Shown here piece after piece: positions 34,749 through 44,077 of a stretch of DNA of 64,000 nucleotides (position 1 is the stretch's first letter; each line of letters starts with the position of its first letter). The stretch spans positions 5,580,001-5,644,000 of the forward strand of contig JAGPXD010000002.1 in assembly GCA_020746995.1 (NCBI GenBank), read 5' to 3'. Under the pieces are notes generated by a model. That model did not search any database. It had not been told where the DNA came from and saw only the letters and a program-made list of their open reading frames with translations. A program made the position numbers and the translations under genes. The stretch comes from Plectosphaerella cucumerina (taxonomy: Eukaryota; Ascomycota; Sordariomycetes; Glomerellales; Plectosphaerellaceae).

Positions 34749-35760
34749 TGGGTTTGGTGCTTCAGGATGAGCTGTAGAAATGGCGGAATATCGCTGTACC
34801 GAGCAGGTTGTTAGGGGAGAAGTCAAGGTGGTCCGGCAGCTCGTGATGCGGTGCGGGGTATGCGGCTTGCACGCAGGGAAAGCCACCTCACAGCGCGGAA
34901 TCCAAATGGCCAGCCTGCGCCTGTGGGTGATCACACGTGCCTGATGATCTTCTTCCGCGCATTCTTGGTATTACATGACAGTCTCGTATTTCAACGAGTC
35001 CCTGCATTGGTCGATCAACACGAATAGAAAACACGTTCGACAGGGACGTCCCGGGAGACGAAGGACCGGCGGTGGTGGGGGGCCACACGGCTCAACGGGG
35101 CCGTTCAGGGGCTTGTCCCCCACGAAAACGGCCCGAGATGGGCTATCGCGGGAGGGCGCCACACCTAAAATCCGCCCCGGCCATCGGTTGTGCAACCCGG
35201 CGACGGCGCTCGTTCTCGCCAAACGGGGCCGGAAGGAAAAAAAAGGGTCCCGTACTCTGCACGAAGTTTTGTTTGCCAATGTTTTCCCGCATCTACCTTC
35301 CTACCCTATCTCTCTACTTTGTCGGCAGCTTTCGGAGTCCTCGGGAACATTCTGCAGCGAACGCGGGGTAGCACCATCGGCGACGGCTTCCGACATCTTC
35401 GTTATCTCCACAGGCCACTAAAGAGGAAGTTGAGGTCTCTCGCCCAAGGCTCGACCGGGGTATCTTCGCTGATCCTCCCAGGCAGCGTCCCGTTCGGGCT
35501 GGCAGAGGAGTTGGAGGACGTAGGCCAAGTCTGGCTTCCATGCATCTAGCGCGTTTTTGGAAGGTCCCGAAGGTCCTTTTGCCATGACACCATGCGAGAT
35601 CGAATGATAGCATCAATGTGACTGTAGAGAGGGGTTTACCAGAAAGAGGGGGAGCGGACATGGGATTTGAATGCGATGGAAATAAAAGGTGCAGATGTCC
35701 TCTCGCATCAAGACATATTGTGGCCTATAGAGACCACGCTCCTCTCGACCAAGCACAACC
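34749..35760. other. Intergenic region
   Basis: About 1 kb between divergent starts of the NIF3-type gene and the M64 peptidase gene. Several short open frames exist, all GC-rich and without a recognisable domain. No supported gene. Confidence 0.45.
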
Positions 35761-37853
35761 ATGCTGAACCTCAAAACCCTCCTCGCCTTCACATGGGGCC
35801 TCACTTCCGTAGTGGGGCAGTTCTGCGAGCATCAGTGGGAGGGAGACTTCGCGGACCGTACCGTTGCCCCCGAGTTCTTTATTACCGTATTACCTAGGCT
35901 GTGTCGGGAGTCGTTGGAGTCTGTCTCGCGAGTCGCTCGCCTTGCCACGTGGGGTCTACGTGCTGCTACTGCATCAACTCCCAGGACAGACTCCTGATGA
36001 CTCCTGATACATTCGTAAAAGGAAATTACTGACTCCGCGTTATCGTAGATGATGTTGATGGCGTCCCCTATCTGAGGGTGATGGAGGCCGCTGCGGCTCC
36101 TGAACTGGAGATCCGCCCACTCATTGTGAACGGGCCTTCCAGCAACCGTGTCGATCTCATCTTTTTTGGTGACGGATGTATGTCAAGACTCCCTGGACTT
36201 CTGCCTTATGATGGCCCTGTCTAATGTTCGTGTGTAGACACCGAGAGTGAGAAGGATAAGTTCTTTGCCGATGCGCTCTCCCTCGCGACCAACCTTACCG
36301 ATGGCCAAACGTTCGCGGATGTGCTTCCCCTGATGAACTTTTGGGCCGGATTCACCCCAAGCACTGAGGTATGGCTGGCTGCACTTTCCTGGTTGCACCT
36401 TCCAGTGGAATCTGCGCCCGCTGACGACGAAATGGCAGAGCGGAATCGGCGTTGGCGGTAAAGCTAAAGAGTAAGCCCGCTCGCCCCAGCCTTCACCTTT
36501 CAACCCCCCGCACCGCTGACTTGCATAATCAGCACCGTTTACGGACTCTACCGCGACGGCACCGAGTTGCGCGGCGTGTACTATGCCAAGCCTGAAGTAG
36601 CCCGCGCGGCCTGTCAGTCCACGGATGCTTGCGACTATCCCATCCTGCTCGGAAATGACCCCTTCTACGGTGGCCTTGGTGGTACCTTCACGTGAATTCT
36701 ACCTCTCGCGTTACTGCCTCTCAAGACACAGCTGACCGAGATGCAGTGTCGTGACTGCCTCCCCCCACAATGGCGCTGCAGTCCTCCGCCACGAGCTGGG
36801 TCATTCCATCATCGGCGTCGGCGAGGAATATGACGGCGGCGCCGTCTACCGCGGCGTCAACTCCGCCCGGACCCCAGCCGCCGCGCCGTGGAAGCAGTGG
36901 TACACCGACCCGGCCTCTGAGCCGAAGATCCAGCGCTCCAACATGCCTATCCAGGCCTACCCGTGGACCATGCTCAACGTCTCGAAGAGCTGGAGCCAGG
37001 ACTTCCAGTCGGCCGGCACATACGACAACCAGCTGCTGCAGTTCAGCATCAGCGGCGTCACGGAGAGCAGCGATATCATTGTTGATATCGACGGAAAAGA
37101 CCTCGGCTGGGAAGTCAACAAGTTGGTTGGGATCGACCGCTGGATCTACACCATGAAGTTCGACACGGCCCTGGCACCTGGACGTCACACGCTTCGGTTC
37201 ACCTTGCGCAACGAGACAATTCAAGGCAGGGCGCAGCTATGTAACCTCCAGATTCTGGAGTATGGCGCTGCTGATGAGTGAGTTTGCATGTTTTATTTTA
37301 CCACAATGAGTATTTGGCTGATCGAGATTTAGATTCAACTTCACCCCTGCATACCACAGCTTGTATCCTACGTGAGTAAATCCTATCCTGGAGAGGCAGA
37401 GATTGCGTGCATCGACTGACTTGAAATAGATACTCTGCCTCCAACGTCACCACCTACCGCCCAACCAACGACCTCTGTCTCATGAGGACCATGCACTCGG
37501 TCAACTTCTGCGACGCCTGCATCGAGGGCCTGTGGCAGTCTCTGCTTCGCCCCCTCTCTCTCATCGACAACATCACCCAGACCTCTCTGCCCGAGGGTCA
37601 TAAGAACGTCACCCTCGAACTCCTTCCCCTTGCCGAGTTCAGGCAGATTTCCAGAGAGACGGAGGAGAGCTACTCGATCGAGTGGTACAGCGGTAGTGGT
37701 GAGACGGTCATTGAGGACTGGGCCAACAAGACCAGCGTCGTCGTCAACAAGTGCGCCACACAACTGCAGGTCGAAGTCAAGTTCCATTCTGAGCAGATCA
37801 GGGTCGATACAGGCGGAGTGACGGTCGAGAGGCAGACGATTGATATTGAGTAA
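35761..37853 (+). CDS. Secreted M64 (IgA peptidase-like) metallopeptidase
   Basis: The first exon begins at 35761 (MLNLKTLLAF... hydrophobic, probable signal peptide cleaved near residue 19-20). Seven further exons, 36049-36177, 36238-36368, 36439-36470, 36533-36691, 36747-37277, 37333-37371 and 37430-37853, are in frame and supply about 481 residues. The zinc site HELGHSIIGVGEEYD (from 36790) is the M64 signature, in line with secreted endopeptidases of bacteria and fungi. The end of exon 1 is uncertain. A GTACCG donor after 35857 gives the right phase. A more natural-looking GTATTA donor after 35886, which keeps a longer family-like N-terminus, does not. The family is secure, the first junction is not. 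Extracellular; several NxT/NxS sites. Confidence 0.88.
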
Positions 37854-38097
37854 TCGGATGCTCTGATCAGCTAAGGTCAAGCCATGGAAATGTACAGCTC
37901 GATGAGTCTTCCATGCCGAGCCTAATTTGGGTCTGAGAGAACGCCACAGTCAGGGTGCCGCCATGTCAGGCATATCTGTCACAGATCAATATGTTGAGTC
38001 GAGAGACAAGATGTGCGGTTCGATCACGGCTTCTCCTGCTGCCACCATAATATACAAGACCAATACCTGCCTAATTTCTTCTACATGCCTACGATAT

Positions 38098-38173
<76 letters not shown>

Positions 38174-38216
38174 TTGAAAACAGGTTGATGGCCGCGACCC
38201 GATTAACGCTACTGGC
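37854..38216. other. Convergent spacer with a microsatellite
   Basis: Lies between the peptidase stop and the dehydrogenase stop. It contains the (CT)35 tract described separately and otherwise short A/T-richer sequence. Confidence 0.5.
38101..38170. repeat. Perfect (CT)35 microsatellite
   Basis: Seventy bases of uninterrupted CT, ending 46 bp before the stop codon of the dehydrogenase-like gene (which reads from the opposite strand, where it appears as GA repeats). Such a long perfect dinucleotide is prone to length change. Antisense ORFs of alternating Arg/Glu or Ser/Leu over it are artefacts. Confidence 0.97.
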
Positions 38217-39167
38217 TTATAGTCTCTCCTCGGGTAAGTCTTCCATCCTGGTGCTGCCTCGGCGTACCCCGTCCAGCACGGCGTCGATCTTGTCAGGCGA
38301 CGAGACGGCCGGCACCATAGTCTCCAGGCGTTCATTGACTTCGATCGTCGCTTCCAGCATCAAGTGATCAACGCCCAGCTCACGCGTAAACTGCAGGAAA
38401 GCATTAGTGTCCTTCGGCAGGCAGGCGCCACCGTAAGGCACGCCGCCGCGCGTGCCGTAGAGGGGATTCCACATGGCCTCGGCGCTGCGAGACACGACCG
38501 CGCCAATCATGTGCCCGTCGAGGCCCATCTTGGAGCAGATGGCGTGCACTTCGTTGAAGTTGCTGATCTTTACCGCGTTGTAGGTGTTGCTGACATACTT
38601 GATCATCTCGGCCTCGGCCAGCGCGCAGTGGAGGACCGGGGCGCCGAATGGCTGGTACAGCTTGTCCATGATCGCCGTCGTGCGTGGGTCCTTTGCGCCG
38701 ACGACCGTGATCCAGGGCTGCGCAAAGTCCTGCTCGTTGCTGACGGCGCGCAGGAATTCGGGGTTCATGGCCACGCCGAAGCCCTGGCCAAGACGCTTGC
38801 CGGAGGCGCGCTCCAGAATAGGCGTGATGCGCTTCTCTGTCGTCGAGGGCGGCACGGTGCTACGCACAACCACCGTCACGAAGTTGTTCGTCGTCGCGAG
38901 TCCGCGCCCGACGTCGAGCGCAGCGGCCTCGATGTGATCGAGAACGACGCGGCCATCGGCTGTGGGGGTCCGCACAGCCAGCATGACAATGTCGACATCA
39001 TTCCAGTCAACTTGAAACGCCGTCATGGCGACCAAGCCGGTACTGAGGAGCTTTTCGATGGTGGCGGAATCATTATCGACGAAACGAACTGAATGCCCCT
39101 TCTTTGCAAAGCCCTTGCCAGTTGCCTGACCGACAACCCCTGAGCCGACGATGACGATGCGTGCCAT
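38217..39167 (-). CDS. UDP-glucose/GDP-mannose dehydrogenase-like protein, C-terminally short
   Basis: An intronless frame of 316 residues. The N-terminal NAD-binding fold begins MARIVIVGSGVVGQATG. Conserved family residues are visible: the TVPPST loop, NPEFLR, the catalytic-site Lys in EMIKYVSNTYNAVKI (K190) and the catalytic Cys in GGACLPKDT (C249). The usual enzyme is 380-480 residues with a C-terminal nucleotide-sugar-binding domain. This one stops just after the central helix, about 67 residues past the Cys. The (CT)35 tract lies immediately downstream. Full-length enzymes oxidise UDP-glucose to UDP-glucuronate for capsule or hyaluronan-type polymers. A hyaluronan-synthase-like gene is divergent from it, 785 bp away. 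It may be a decayed gene, or a natural short form; sequence alone cannot decide. Confidence 0.85.
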   Translation of the reverse strand: MARIVIVGSGVVGQATGKGFAKKGHSVRFVDNDSATIEKLLSTGLVAMTAFQVDWNDVDIVMLAVRTPTADGRVVLDHIEAAALDVGRGLATTNNFVTVVVRSTVPPSTTEKRITPILERASGKRLGQGFGVAMNPEFLRAVSNEQDFAQPWITVVGAKDPRTTAIMDKLYQPFGAPVLHCALAEAEMIKYVSNTYNAVKISNFNEVHAICSKMGLDGHMIGAVVSRSAEAMWNPLYGTRGGVPYGGACLPKDTNAFLQFTRELGVDHLMLEATIEVNERLETMVPAVSSPDKIDAVLDGVRRGSTRMEDLPEERL

Positions 39168-39952
39168 GGTTGTCTCTCTTCACAGACCCGGCGGAACTGA
39201 ATGAGATAAGGATGTTGATGAGGCCGTTGGTGAAAATGTTGGGTTTGTGATTGAGCGGACATCGGGCACCAGACGGCACGGTGATGTTGGTGTTGTGATA
39301 TAAAGGACGTCAAGTAGGTTGACTTGTAAATCGGCGGTGACCTGGCTTTGACCCGGTTATTGACCAACTAGTGTTTGTGACATGAATATCCAATGCCCAC
39401 AAACCACACATGACTCGATATTACTATGAATGCCTCATGTACTGTACACGGTACATGTAACCACATGTAGCCGAGGAGACATCCCAGGGGTATTGACGCA
39501 TTGGTATGGGTTTGAGCGTGCACCGGAGATCCGGGGCCCGAAACCGAGAGCGAGTACCGTTCATCCCCCGGATTTCATGGAATTAGAGTTTGTCCTGACT
39601 CGTTCCCATGTCGGTGTCAAGATCCGTGTGACACAATCCGACGGAATTCATATCTCTTCAAGCTTAGCAGAGACACCAAAGCGCACGAATGCTACGCCTT
39701 GATACAACAGCACGTATCGTTTTAAGCTTAAACGCGCCATATGTATTCTACCCACGAGTCAGTCCACTGGCTGAGGTGCGGTGTGTTGATTGAGTGCCGG
39801 AGATCCATGGATGCTGAAGACTTCGGGATATCTCGGCTATCAGCCAAATGAACACTTATACATGAACAGCTCTTGACCAAGAAGATCGCCTGGCGAGAGC
39901 TCCCACGCCCAACATCACCTGTCCATCGTCTGCTCGCATCTGCATTTGTGAC
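39168..39952. promoter_or_regulatory. Divergent region of the dehydrogenase and glycosyltransferase
   Basis: A 785-bp divergent spacer. I looked here for the missing N-terminal membrane helices of the glycosyltransferase and found none in any frame. A TATA-like tract (minus strand TTTATATC near 39300) lies about 130 bp upstream of the dehydrogenase start. Confidence 0.4.
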
Positions 39953-41099
39953 ATGCTGCGCAATACGTGGCTCATTACACGCATCCCGGCGCTGTTTTAC
40001 CAGCCAATCGAGAACAACTACGACACCACAGCGACGATTGTCACGCCCGTCTACAATGAGGATCCGGTGTTGTTCCGCCTCGCGATCGAGTCGTGGATCG
40101 CCAACGCCCCGGAGCGCATCATCGCCGTGAATCGACGTGACCGACACACGCTGCATGACGATTGCGCGCGAGTACCCCGAGGTCGAGGTGATTCCCATCG
40201 ACATCCCCGGCAAACGCGCCGCACTGGCGGCCGGCGTCGAAGCGACCAACACCAACCTCGTCGCCCTGGTCGACAGCGATGTCATCTGGGAGCCGGATGT
40301 GCTCCGGAAGGTCAAGATGCCCTTCGCCGATCACAACATTGGCGGCGTCGGCACGCGGCAGCACATGTACCCCACGGGCGGCCGCGCGGCCGCCTTGTGG
40401 GAGCGCATCGCCGATATATATCTGGACATCCGCTATACCGACGAAATCCCGGCCACCACACGCTGGGGCCGCGCCTCCAGTTGCCTGTCCGGTCGCACCG
40501 CTGTCTACCGCACCAAGCTGCTACAGGCGCTGCGCGAGCGGTTCCTGAACGAGACCTTCATGGGCACGCAGTGCATGAGCGGCGACGACAAGCGCTACAC
40601 CTGCCTGGTGCTACAGAGTGGCTACAGCACCTATGTCCAGCTCAACGCCCACATCCACTCGACGTTCAAGCCGGACTTCTCGGGGTTCATCAAGCAGCAC
40701 GTGCGCTGGAGCCGCAACAGCCTTCGTAGCGATTTGCGCGCCCTCTACGAGGGCTGGGTCTGGTGGAGCCATCCGTACCTGGCCATCGTACTGTTCATGA
40801 GGTCGATTGCGCCGTTCGTACATCTTGCCAACATCGTTGTGCTGACGCTCGGCATCGCCCAAGGGCGCTGGAAGATGGTGGCAACCATGTTGTTCTGGAG
40901 GCATGTCAAGACGGCGGTCAAGATTCTACCGCACCTGTGGCGCGTCCCGAGGGACTGGCAGATCTTACCGCTTTTTGTAGCTGTTGCCTTCTATATGCCC
41001 TTGGTGAAGCTCTATGCCCTGTTGACGATCCGCGAGCACAAGTGGCTGACACGCAATGTGGCTGTGGTTGACGGCAAAGTACAGCGAGTAGCATCCTAG
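39953..41099 (+). CDS. Hyaluronan-synthase-like family 2 glycosyltransferase, frameshifted
   Basis: Frame 39953-40129 encodes VTPVYNEDPVLFRLAIESW..., and frame 40131-41099 continues the same protein. One extra A at 40130 (GTG-A-ATC) separates them. The combined protein would have the DSD metal site (LVALVDSD), a GDDKRYT motif and the Q/RxxRW processivity motif (KQHVRWSRNS), followed by three hydrophobic stretches (YLAIVLFM..., VATMLF, LFVAVAFYM). These are marks of processive membrane GT2 enzymes such as hyaluronan and cellulose synthases. A 46-bp GT-AG pair (40127-40172) could bypass the shift but has a poor GAG acceptor and would delete the conserved IDVTDTR strand. No N-terminal membrane helices were found. 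It is either a decayed gene or a sequencing error. Confidence 0.78.
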
Positions 41100-42255
41100 A
41101 AAATTCCTATTTCGATTAGAAGCTCTATAGCCAAGATGAAGATCTTATAGTAAGCGTATACAGTTGCCTGAGACGTGTACAGCCTGGAAAAATGTTCAGG
41201 AGTTTCGTGAGGATACACGAAGTCTGCTTGGGTCCATACTGTATCGGCTAGTCTTTCCTGTTTAGAATGTCTACTGGAACTTTCATCCTGATATAAAAAC
41301 CATTCCAGCGACCCTGTAGGCTAAATCTTCTCGGAAGTAGGACATTTGCTTCTTCTAGGCCTGTTTGAGCTATGGGAAGAAAATGCCATTACCTTGCTTC
41401 TGTAATCTACGGCCTGCCTGGCTTTGGTGATATCTTCCAATCGGAAAATAATCGTTTCAGTCCGCTCCAAAGCCGTTAGCCAGACCCTTTAGCGAGCAAA
41501 CCATGCCATCGAAGTGCCTCACTTTCGGTGAATGACAGGAGTATATCCAGCAAACATCATCACCGAAGGGCCACACGGTTGCCGGGACTTACCGATCGGT
41601 ATGACGTGCGGGGCGGAATATGGACATTTGGTTTCCGATGGAAGAATACAGAAAGGGCAGGGGTCTCTCTCTGTGCATCCGTATTCTGGCCAAGTCGGCA
41701 CGGATCGTAGTGCGAGGAGTATGCCGGGGCCATGGCAAACACTCAGGACCGCGGAGAACAGCTACACCGCTTGGCCATCTTGCAGAATGGCTCCGCTGTT
41801 TCTCGGTCGACTCGGCGAAGGATCATAACCCCGGAAAAGTGCGGCACAGCCCGGTTCCACAACTGCACCTAGCAGCCGTGGTTGCAGAAGGGAGCAGGGG
41901 ATAGTCCGAGCCTCCTGCTACATTTGTCTTGGCAGTGGACGCAGGCAGCGGCTCTGATCGAAGAACCGAGCCGGATCAGCGTCATCATGACTGTTTACGG
42001 GGCTTGGATGCAGAAATGCAGCGGGGTTCTGTTCATCGTGGTGCCTGAATTACGATGTTGTCCGTCAGCCAAGTGGATAGCCTCAGAGACTACTGATGTA
42101 GCTGCGTAGGCTAAAGGCAGAGTCGCCGGAGGTTGCGGGTGAAGAGAGTAAGCTGGAAAGACTATAAAGTCGACTGACCAACGTCCGACTTTTACATACT
42201 TTCCCTCACGACTCAAGCGGCTGCCTACCATCTTCTTCACTCCTCCACCTTCAAC
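41100..42255. promoter_or_regulatory. Intergenic region with TATA box for the secreted-protein gene
   Basis: About 1.15 kb without a recognisable gene. TATAAA at 42163-42168 is about 90 bp before the ATG at 42256, and the sequence after it is CT-rich and leader-like. Short open frames here look random. Confidence 0.5.
42163..42168 (+). promoter_or_regulatory. TATA box of the secreted-protein gene
   Basis: TATAAA, with the ATG 88 bp downstream after a CT-rich leader, a usual spacing in filamentous fungi. Confidence 0.6.
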
Positions 42256-42872
42256 ATGAAGTTCTCCGCCCTTCTCCCCCTCCTGGCCGCGCCCCTGGCT
42301 GCCGCCCTCCCAGCCGCCGAGGCCGCCAACACCATGGCTCAGCGCGATGCCCCCTTCTCCTTCGAGGAGTGGGCCATCGCCATCGGCAAGGGCGAGCCCG
42401 CACTGTCTGTCGAGGAGGCCCTCAAGGCTGCCGAAGCTAACGGCGTCGGCTCTCCCGCTGACAAGCGCTCCCTGGAGAAGCGCCTGCGGTGCAACCACTT
42501 GTCCATCGGCCCGGCCTACGTCCCCGATGCTGTTTCCTGCATCAACTACCTTGCCAGCAGCGGTCGCATGTGCCGCGTCGAGAGGCAGTCGACTTTCTGC
42601 ACCATTGGCAGGGCGCAGATTGTCGGTGTCCGCGGTGGCAACAGCGGCACCTTCACCGAGTCGTGGTGTAACGATGTCGCTCGCGCCGCGGGTCACGTTA
42701 TGGATAACTGCTGGAGGGCGGATAACACCGTTCAGGGCGACCACGTAAGCTCTGCTGGCCTCATTTCTCCACTTCGTATTCTTCTTCTCAGAGATCACTA
42801 CTGACATCATCCGTCTCACAGCCCGCATGGGGTAACGGCTTCCTCAACGTGCACATTGCGGAGCCGGCATAA
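42256..42872 (+). CDS. Small secreted cysteine-rich protein (effector candidate)
   Basis: Two exons, 42256-42744 and 42822-42872, give 179 residues. An N-terminal signal peptide (MKFSALLPLLAAPLAAALPA) is followed by a prosegment. Two dibasic Lys-Arg sites (70-71 and 75-76) fit Kex2 processing, leaving a mature domain of about 103 residues with six cysteines (RCNH, SCI, MCR, FCT, WCN, NCW). The ending GFLNVHIAEPA is supplied by exon 2. No transmembrane segment or known catalytic motif. The pattern of signal peptide, Kex2 sites and even Cys number fits many fungal secreted effectors or small hydrolase-like proteins. Function unknown. Confidence 0.86.
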
Positions 42873-43390
42873 GTGGAGGAGTATCACCGGAAGAACAGAA
42901 GTTGCCAGTGTATGAATCTGTTTAGATGGACTTGAGCTCGACGACACTCCATCGAAGATGTTGACACGCCAGTATCCTATGTGTGCTCTCAGGGCAAGCT
43001 CAGACGGGAACGTGTTTTGACGAACTCAAGGAGCGTTGGCAGTTCAAAGTCGCCACTGAGAATCGTAACATCGATGATCTTCACAAATTTGAAATCATGA
43101 TATGCAAGTGTTGAAAGACCGATACCAGCATCCGTCGGTGTTTACGATCTATCGACTCAGTCGGCTGTGACCAGTCTCAATAGGGGCAACATACAAGCCT
43201 CAAACATCCCTGCCGAGGGCAATACTGCGAGACTTTCGTAGCCTCGACCGCTGCCCAAACATATCATGAGAACATCTCATCTCACTTTTGAAGGACCAAA
43301 TCCCGCCTCACCGCACCGTCATGAAGCCCCGGACCCTCTGCCCCATCCGACCCATCTGAGCGATTAATTTCGGTCGCTCGACATGAACAA
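42873..43390. other. Intergenic region before the tRNA trio
   Basis: Non-coding spacer of 518 bp. It contains the secreted-protein 3' region and the 5' flank of the first threonine tRNA. Nothing else was recognised. Confidence 0.45.
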
Positions 43391-43462
43391 GCCTCGTTGG
43401 CTCAGTGGTAAAGCGCATCACTAGTAATGATGAGATCACTGGTTCGATTCCAGTACGAGGCA
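43391..43462 (+). tRNA. tRNA-Thr (AGT), intronless
   Basis: A complete 72-nt cloverleaf. Acceptor stem GCCTCGT pairs with ACGAGGC, the anticodon stem CATCA/TGATG encloses the loop CTAGTAA (anticodon AGT), and the T-arm is ACTGG-TTCGATT-CCAGT. Discriminator is A. A T-run (TTTTGTTTTTT, near 43500) downstream can terminate Pol III. It is the first of three near-identical copies. Confidence 0.96.
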
Positions 43463-43578
43463 ACTCGCAACATCATCAGCTCCAGTTGGTGATCTTTCGT
43501 TTTGTTTTTTGCTCTCTTGCAGTCTTCTTCGGCAGAATTCGTTGGAGAGGGGCGAACAGGGGTTGTTCATCATGACAT

Positions 43579-43656
43579 GCCTCGTTGGCTCAGTGGTAAA
43601 GCGCATCACTAGTAGAAGACATGATGAGATCACTGGTTCGATTCCAGTACGAGGCA
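43579..43656 (+). tRNA. tRNA-Thr (AGT) with 6-nt intron-like insertion
   Basis: Identical to the copy at 43391 except for GAAGAC inserted after anticodon-loop position 37 (CTAGTA|A), exactly the canonical nuclear tRNA intron site. Total 78 nt. All stems remain intact when these six bases are removed. A TTTT run follows downstream. Confidence 0.94.
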
Positions 43657-43775
43657 GCTCACCTGTCCACAACATCGAGCGGATGTTGTGATGTTACTTT
43701 TGCTTTTGTCCCCTTTGCCTCACCCGAATGCGGCAGTTCCGAGAGCAGGCCCCTCTACCCGCCAGACATCAAACA

Positions 43776-43853
43776 GCCTCGTTGGCTCAGTGGTAAAGCG
43801 CATCACTAGTAACAGCAATGATGAGATCACTGGTTCGATTCCAGTACGAGGCA
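43776..43853 (+). tRNA. tRNA-Thr (AGT) with a different 6-nt insertion
   Basis: As the copy at 43579, but the six inserted bases are ACAGCA, at the same 37/38 site. Total 78 nt. The rest is identical to the intronless copy. TTTTT about 30 nt downstream can terminate. Confidence 0.94.
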
Positions 43854-44077
43854 TAGGAGGGTGTTCAAGGAAGACCGCAACCACCTTTTTGGTCCACTTG
43901 AGCAGGCGGGGCAGGTAGTTCACGGCAGTTGACAAGATATATAAGGTAGGTTGAATCTTGACTTGATCCGTTGACGTTTTGCTCCAGAAATGTGCATGCC
44001 TTTACGGCGCAACGGGGGGATGAACAAATCTGTTGAGGTGAACCAGAAGTGGTGCTCTGTGCTATTCGTTGCAGCTC

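Noticed and set aside
38081..38367. Arg/Glu and Ser/Leu repeat proteins over the microsatellite
   Set aside because: They are direct translations of the (CT)35 tract, not genes.
40127..40172. A 46-bp intron as explanation for the glycosyltransferase frameshift
   Set aside because: The acceptor would be GAG and it would remove the conserved IDVTDT strand, so a one-base insertion is simpler.
43436..43935. Open frames covering the tRNA genes on both strands
   Set aside because: They are chance frames through near-identical tRNA sequences.
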